Source of the DNA: Desulfococcaceae bacterium HSG8
GTDB taxonomy: Bacteria > Desulfobacterota > Desulfobacteria > Desulfobacterales > 4be13
Length of the DNA: 55,310 bases
Assembly: GCA_030378015.1 (NCBI GenBank)
Contig: JAUCGG010000007.1
Location: 1-55,310 of the forward strand
Direction: 5' to 3'
Position 1 is the first letter of the stretch, and every line of letters starts with the position of its first letter. The notes beneath the pieces were generated by a model. The model had not been told where the DNA came from. It saw only the letters and a list, made by a program, of their open reading frames with translations, and made no database searches. Below, in pieces: positions 51,277 through 55,310 of this stretch. The position numbers were made by a program, and so were the translations under genes.

Positions 51277-52113
51277 TTATTCCGATATCTTCTTCAAAAC
51301 AAAAACCGCTTCTAGCATGCCTGTTTTCCCATCACCGTCAACATCCGAGTTGCAAATATCCGGGGAATTTATTCCCGTTAATACCTGCATAGACACTACT
51401 GCGTCTTTCAGTCCGATAATCCCGTTGCAGTCCGTATCTCCGGCAACATAAAGGATTGTCACGGGTGGAGCATCCGCGGTATTCCCGGCTCCGTCCCTGA
51501 ACCGGACATATACAGTTTTCTCCCCTCCTCCGGCAGCCAGGAGCCATTCTTCGGAAGCAGCCAGGGGCTTCCATTGCCCGTCCCCGCCTTCATATTCAGT
51601 ATTGCTGATGAAGACCTCCGCGGCTCCCTCGGCCTCCAGAGTCAGTGTGACAACAGGCTCTGAGACGGTTTCCGACGCGGCGGCTTTGGCATCAGAAGGG
51701 GGGACTGCGTCAATATAAAACGGCCCCGTATCGCTTGTGGGCCCTATGTTCCCGTAGGTATCGGCAGCAGCAACGTGAAAATGGGCAGGGACAGAAGCGT
51801 CCGGCTCGGATGCGGCGTAATCATCGCTGCTCACTTCGGTATCCGTGATAACAGTGATATCGTGCGTATTCTCCAACGTGAATGTATGTTCGGATTCCTC
51901 ATTAAATAATGTATAATAACCTGATATATCCGAAGATTCCAGCGGGGGTTCCCATGTCATGATGATTCGGGATACGGGGGTATCCGAGGGATCAGGATCA
52001 GATATCAGGTTCTGTACCTCGCCGATGTCCTGGGCGGTAACAGGAGCGATACCGATTGCGGTCAGGAATCCGGCCACAAACATAAAAATTATTATGTTTC
52101 GTATGATTTTCAT
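51277..52113 (-). CDS. Exported protein with fibronectin-like and dockerin-like domains
   Basis: A 278-residue protein with a signal peptide (IIIFMFVAGFLTAIGI through VTAQ). A fibronectin III-like segment lies at about 35-135 (IIMTWEPPLESSDISGYY), a second beta domain at about 140-215, and a C-terminal type I dockerin-like duplicated EF-hand: GDTDCNGIIGLKDAVVSMQV and DVDGDGKTGMLEAVFVLKKI. Ca2+-ligand Asp/Asn residues are kept in both loops. In genomes of this type such C-terminal repeats occur on many secreted proteins; a matching cohesin was not seen in the window. AAAGGAGGTAATTC is a strong ribosome site. Confidence 0.82.
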   Translation of the reverse strand: MKIIRNIIIFMFVAGFLTAIGIAPVTAQDIGEVQNLISDPDPSDTPVSRIIMTWEPPLESSDISGYYTLFNEESEHTFTLENTHDITVITDTEVSSDDYAASEPDASVPAHFHVAAADTYGNIGPTSDTGPFYIDAVPPSDAKAAASETVSEPVVTLTLEAEGAAEVFISNTEYEGGDGQWKPLAASEEWLLAAGGGEKTVYVRFRDGAGNTADAPPVTILYVAGDTDCNGIIGLKDAVVSMQVLTGINSPDICNSDVDGDGKTGMLEAVFVLKKISE

Positions 52114-52224
52114 TGAATTACCTCCTTTTTCAGTTCGATGCCCGACGTTTTGTCAGGTCTGTATCATAAACAGCGGCACTTATCAAAAAATTATGCATCT
52201 TACGGATCAGAGGAGTGGAAAGCT

Positions 52225-52872
52225 TGATGCAGAGGAGTGCAAAGCTTGCTTTGCAAGTGTTTATCCCTCTGCTTTTATTCGCAAAGCAAGCTTTGCACTC
52301 CGATGGATCCGGCAGTTCATACAGAGGAGTGCAAAGCTTGCTTTGCGAGTGTTTATCCCTCTGCTTTTATTCGCAAAACAAGCTTTGCACTCCGATGAAT
52401 CCGGCAGTTCATACAGAGGAGTGCAAAGCTTGCTTTGCAAGTGTTTATCCCTCTGTTTTTATTCGCAAAGCAAGCTTTGCACTCCGATGGATCCGGCAGT
52501 TCATACAGAGGAGTGCAAAGCTTGCTTTGCAAGTGTTTATTCCTCTGCTTTTATTCGCAAAGCAAGCTTTGCACTCCGATATCCGGCAGTTCATACAGAG
52601 GAGTGCAAAGCTTGCTTTGCAAGTGTTTATCCCTCTGCTTTTATTCGCAAAGCAAGCTTTGCACTCCGATGTCCGGCAGTTCATACAGAGGAGTGCAAAG
52701 CTTGCTTTGCGAGTGTTTATCCACCTGCTTTTATTCGCAAAGCAAGCTTTGCACTCCGATGAATCCGGCAGTTCATACAGAGGAGTGCAAAGTTTGCTTT
52801 GCAAGTGTTTATAGCGTACCACTCGCAAAGCAAGACTTCGGCGTGAAGCTCAGTCGAACGCTTTGCACTCCG
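52225..52872. repeat. Tandem array of about seven GCAAAGC hairpin units, 88-93-base period
   Basis: Each unit pairs GGAGTGCAAAGCTTGCTTTG with CAAAGCAAGCTTTGCACTCC around GTGTTTATCCCTCTGC, followed by GATGGATCCGGCAGTTCATA. Units begin at about 52231, 52323, 52415, 52507, 52598, 52688 and 52779. The last passes into the longer version with GAAGCTCAGTCGAACGC seen at 26990-27405. Both strands read open over 600 bases, but only as repeat translation. Confidence 0.93.
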
Positions 52873-52891
52873 TAAAATCGTGAATCGTAAA

Positions 52892-54622
52892 TCAGAAATG
52901 CTCGATTCTCTCCGCAGTCCCGATCCCCCGCACCCGGCAGAACTCCGCCGCTTCCTTTGTGAATCCTCCGAGGGAAAGAAAGGCCGGCAGGACGGTTCTG
53001 TCCGGATTCTGTTCGGAGAAGATACTCACTTTCTCTGCGAAATCTTCCGCTATGCTTATGCCTACCGGGGTTTTCCATTTTTTCACCTCGACCGCGACCG
53101 TGCGGCCGCAGTCCGATTCGGCCACCACGTCCAGTTCCATATTTTTCCCGTCTTTCCGCTGAAGGGGAACCCGGAGCCTCACCGCGGTGATATTCAGACG
53201 GGATGTGTCTCCCGCTCCGGTGAAAAAATCCGACAGGGAAAAGCGTTTCCTGGTGCGGAGAGCGGACGCGAGCTGCATTTCAGCGACCTTGCCCGTGAGG
53301 TTGTTCAGCTTACCCTGAAGACGTTTCCTGTCATCTTTCAGTTTCCTGATCTCCTCATGAAACTCCTGCCTCATATCCGGAGCAAACTCGGCAATTTCCT
53401 CTTCAAAGCGGCTCCTCAGAATCAGGTTCAGCGTGCCGTCCTGCAATCCCCGGAACTGGATATCGGAACTCCCCCACTTGATCACATCGGCCTCTACCAG
53501 GAGATTCAGCCTCTCCCTGATATCGTCGGGGCTGATATCCAGGGGCAGGGCATCCTTCAGTTCCCGGGGCGTCCAGTAGCGGTCCGAATGTCTGCTGAGA
53601 TGCAGCAGGATCGCCTTCGCGTCCCGGTCGTTCACCCTGGCCAGTGTCAGTTGTATATATTCACCCCATGTCCGGGACATTTCCGAATACCGGTCAGTAA
53701 TCTCGTAGTTCACTGTGGCTGCCACCCCTTCCTCCGTAGTCAGATCCCTGTCCTGGTAATTGCTCTGTATCACGCAGGAAATGAAGAACGGATCCGACAT
53801 GCACAGTTCGCTGATCAGCAGGGCCGTCTCGTTGGTTACCGGCTCGCCGAAGTATTCCGAATATCTGTAAACCGCCTCAAGACCCTTTTCAGGCGTGAGA
53901 TACGGGTCCATGTATATTTCAGTCAGGCGTCCCGCCTCCAGGTACTTCCCGGCGATCTCGATGAGCCAGCCTATGTATGACCCGGTCACCAGCATGGGAG
54001 CGATCTTGGATTCGGAGAGTGAGTGAAAGCTGCCCGGCAGGGTATCAATAGGACTGGTCTGATAATTCGCGTCCGGATACACATACCCGGCCAGGTTCTG
54101 AAATTCGTCAATAATCACCAGGAACCGCGTTTTCAGAACAGAGGCATACTGATGCGGGGCCGAGTAAGCGGTTTCCCACATCTGATCATGCCGGCGCATC
54201 TTTTCATCCTGAATGAGCGAGTCAGCATCCTCAGCCAGGGGGCTGACGGATTTTGCCACCCCGTATTCCCTTATCTTTTCAAGGGAAAGCGGTCTGGTAA
54301 CCGGTGCCGGGTCTCTTTCCAGGAAGGAGATGTACTGGGAGGCAAACGCACGGTAGTATCTGACGGCAAGATGCGGATACCAGATTTTGCTCTCCGGAAT
54401 GTCAATGTAAAACGGTATCACCTCCCCGTTCTCACTCCAGAGCTGATTGAAGATACGCTGTACAAAGGATGTTTTCCCGCTTTTCCGACGGGCCAGGATC
54501 ACCCTCGACTTGGACAGCCTTTTCGGTATATTGGCAATCCATCTGTTAAAATTTGCAAATTCCTTATCCCGCCCCACAAGCAGATCCGGATCACCGATCT
54601 TTTCTTCCAAGGGATACTGCAT
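52892..54622 (-). CDS. Archaeal-type AAA ATPase with nuclease-like C-terminus, copy 3 (divergent)
   Basis: A 576-residue relative of the ATPases at 28931 and 36849. It begins MQYPLEEKIGDPDLLVGRDK (GAGGTGGGAG ribosome site). Walker A ARRKSGKTS near residue 44, Walker B FLVIIDEFQNL near 170, winged-helix middle (LKDALPLDISPDDIRERL), and a C-terminal nuclease-like set with Asp in MELDVVAESD and E-x-K in VAVEVKKW. Sixty further upstream codons are open but belong to the small inverted-repeat element at 54645-54808, so the start at 54622 is chosen. Sequence similarity to copies 1 and 2 is much lower, so it is an ancient paralogue or a separate arrival. Confidence 0.85.
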   Translation of the reverse strand: MQYPLEEKIGDPDLLVGRDKEFANFNRWIANIPKRLSKSRVILARRKSGKTSFVQRIFNQLWSENGEVIPFYIDIPESKIWYPHLAVRYYRAFASQYISFLERDPAPVTRPLSLEKIREYGVAKSVSPLAEDADSLIQDEKMRRHDQMWETAYSAPHQYASVLKTRFLVIIDEFQNLAGYVYPDANYQTSPIDTLPGSFHSLSESKIAPMLVTGSYIGWLIEIAGKYLEAGRLTEIYMDPYLTPEKGLEAVYRYSEYFGEPVTNETALLISELCMSDPFFISCVIQSNYQDRDLTTEEGVAATVNYEITDRYSEMSRTWGEYIQLTLARVNDRDAKAILLHLSRHSDRYWTPRELKDALPLDISPDDIRERLNLLVEADVIKWGSSDIQFRGLQDGTLNLILRSRFEEEIAEFAPDMRQEFHEEIRKLKDDRKRLQGKLNNLTGKVAEMQLASALRTRKRFSLSDFFTGAGDTSRLNITAVRLRVPLQRKDGKNMELDVVAESDCGRTVAVEVKKWKTPVGISIAEDFAEKVSIFSEQNPDRTVLPAFLSLGGFTKEAAEFCRVRGIGTAERIEHF

Positions 54623-54644
54623 CTCCCACCTCTTTTGATTTCTG

Positions 54645-54808
54645 CCTAAATTGAGCGATTCTTTGATCTGAATACGATTCTCATTCCGCAATGTCAGGGC
54701 TTCGGCGATTTTCGGCTTTTCACCCATCGGGTGAAAACCGCAAAACGGGCAAAGCTTTGAATGGCAGACACTCAGCCAGATTTGCTGACAACAATCGCTC
54801 AATTTAGG
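54645..54808. mobile_element. 164-base mini-element with 16-base perfect terminal inverted repeats
   Basis: CCTAAATTGAGCGATT at 54645-54660 and its exact complement AATCGCTCAATTTAGG at 54793-54808. The inside encodes, on - strand, a Cys-x2-Cys peptide (LCPFCGFHPMGEK) that recalls the zinc-finger start of some transposases. A further hairpin (CTGACAACAA with TTGTTGTCAG) straddles the right end at 54785-54824. No transposase of its own. Best read as a MITE or the remnant of an IS placed just upstream of the ATPase gene. Confidence 0.6.
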
Positions 54809-54971
54809 TTCTGGTTGTTGTCAGAAGGTATCATTGCATTGTACCTTGGAAAATTGTGTATCACAAATCACGGCATTGATCAAGGGATAACAGCACGGCA
54901 GATCGGAAACGCTCCGGACGCTGGCAGCATACTGTAAATATTTTATTTTATAGGTCAGTCGCGCTGATACA

Positions 54972-55000
54972 GGGGAGTGCAAAGCTTGCTTTGTAAGTCC
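54972..55000. repeat. Single short copy of the GCAAAGC repeat
   Basis: GGGGAGTGCAAAGCTTGCTT followed by TGTAAGTCC, as at 30711. The flanking sequence 54825-54971 and 55001-55221 holds no gene that I can support. Confidence 0.55.
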
Positions 55001-55221
55001 ATACGTCTGCTTTTATCAGCAGATCGGAAGGTCTCTGAACATTCGGGATTTTCTTCCGATCCGGTGAAACTACAAAGAAACAAATTTTCGGGCAACTTTT
55101 AAGTAAATAATATAATACAGCAATTTTATACAAGACCATTGAGTATGTATGCTACAACCGGATCAGAACGATGAACGGTGTTTATATCAGACATGATCTT
55201 CATCTGGGCCACATGGCTCAT

Positions 55222-55281
55222 GGCTCGGATTGACAAATCCGATCCATGTAACCGCCGGATTTGTCAATCCGGCGGGAGCAG
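55222..55281. repeat. Double-hairpin repeat at the right edge
   Basis: CGGATTGACAAATCCG and CCGGATTTGTCAATCCGG joined by ATCCATGTAACCG, ending in GGGAGCAGAGCGG. Same family as 36236-36846 and 47365-47790. The remaining 29 bases of the window are uninformative. Confidence 0.8.
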
Positions 55282-55310
55282 AGCGGATGAAGGCAGATCC
55301 CCGTTTTGTA

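Noticed and set aside
51959..52875. Long open frames over the 52 kb array on both strands
   Set aside because: Unit length close to a multiple of three keeps the frame open; the text is periodic (FASVYPSAFIRK) and not protein-like.
1..55310. tRNA, rRNA, reverse transcriptase and template repeat of a DGR, FhaC/ShlB-type pore
   Set aside because: Looked for by motif and context on both strands; none seen in the window.

Overview
The window reads as a stretch of chromosome from a large, repeat-laden genome of a multicellular or filamentous deltaproteobacterium of the Desulfobacterales (Desulfonema-like). This is inference from gene content, not a database match. The clues are CHAT peptidases, CHASE2 hybrid kinases, a MoxR ATPase beside a CHAT protein and a formylglycine-fold protein, several archaeal-type AAA ATPases with nuclease-like tails, Uma2, giant LamG/Calx-beta surface proteins, a dockerin-like protein, sigma-54 signals, and at least six families of dispersed palindromic repeats filling almost every intergenic space. 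No rRNA, tRNA or CRISPR array was seen.

Layout. 0-4.1 kb: endonuclease III-like glycosylase, YceH-family protein and a two-subunit aconitase X, all on +. 4.1-14.9 kb: an accessory island on + made of a membrane protein with an FGE-sulfatase-type C-terminus (5032), a CHAT-peptidase protein (10047), an IS200/RAYT-type transposase (12485) and a MoxR AAA ATPase (13993). The gaps between them are filled by four blocks of one REP-like repeat, which runs forward after each gene and inverted before the next. 15.3-18.4 kb: YcaO-TPR protein plus an exported TPR protein that looks like a TPR-CHAT protein without its CHAT domain. 18.4-21.4 kb: Cpx-like sensor kinase and regulator, divergent from a Spy/CpxP-like protein, with a repeated operator between them. 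22.3-39.1 kb, nearly all on -: DUF234-type ATPase, CHASE2 hybrid kinase, FecR-like exported protein, AAA ATPase, TumE-like pair, a 1551-residue haemagglutinin-type secreted CHAT protein, a second copy of the AAA ATPase, and Uma2. 39.2-45.2 kb: a 1989-residue exported propeller/Calx-beta/LamG protein. 45.7-50.6 kb: NtrC-type regulator convergent with a second CHASE2 hybrid kinase. 51.3-54.6 kb: dockerin-like exported protein and a third AAA ATPase.

How the parts may work together. The most interesting unit is 5-15 kb: MoxR ATPase, CHAT protease and a membrane-anchored vWA-like/FGE-fold protein match the MoxR-vWA-centred conflict systems described computationally in multicellular bacteria. The 3' end of the FGE-fold gene looks like the variable region of a diversity-generating retroelement (DGR), and it carries a frameshift that makes the protein run on into the adjacent repeat. 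No reverse transcriptase or template repeat was seen here, so they would have to act from elsewhere. A second theme, 24-36 kb, links CHASE2 sensing, a FecR-like exported protein and a secreted CHAT protease, suggesting envelope surveillance coupled to proteolysis. A third is repeat biology: each family has its own palindromic core, and several genes take their stop codon, C-terminus or 5' flank from a repeat.
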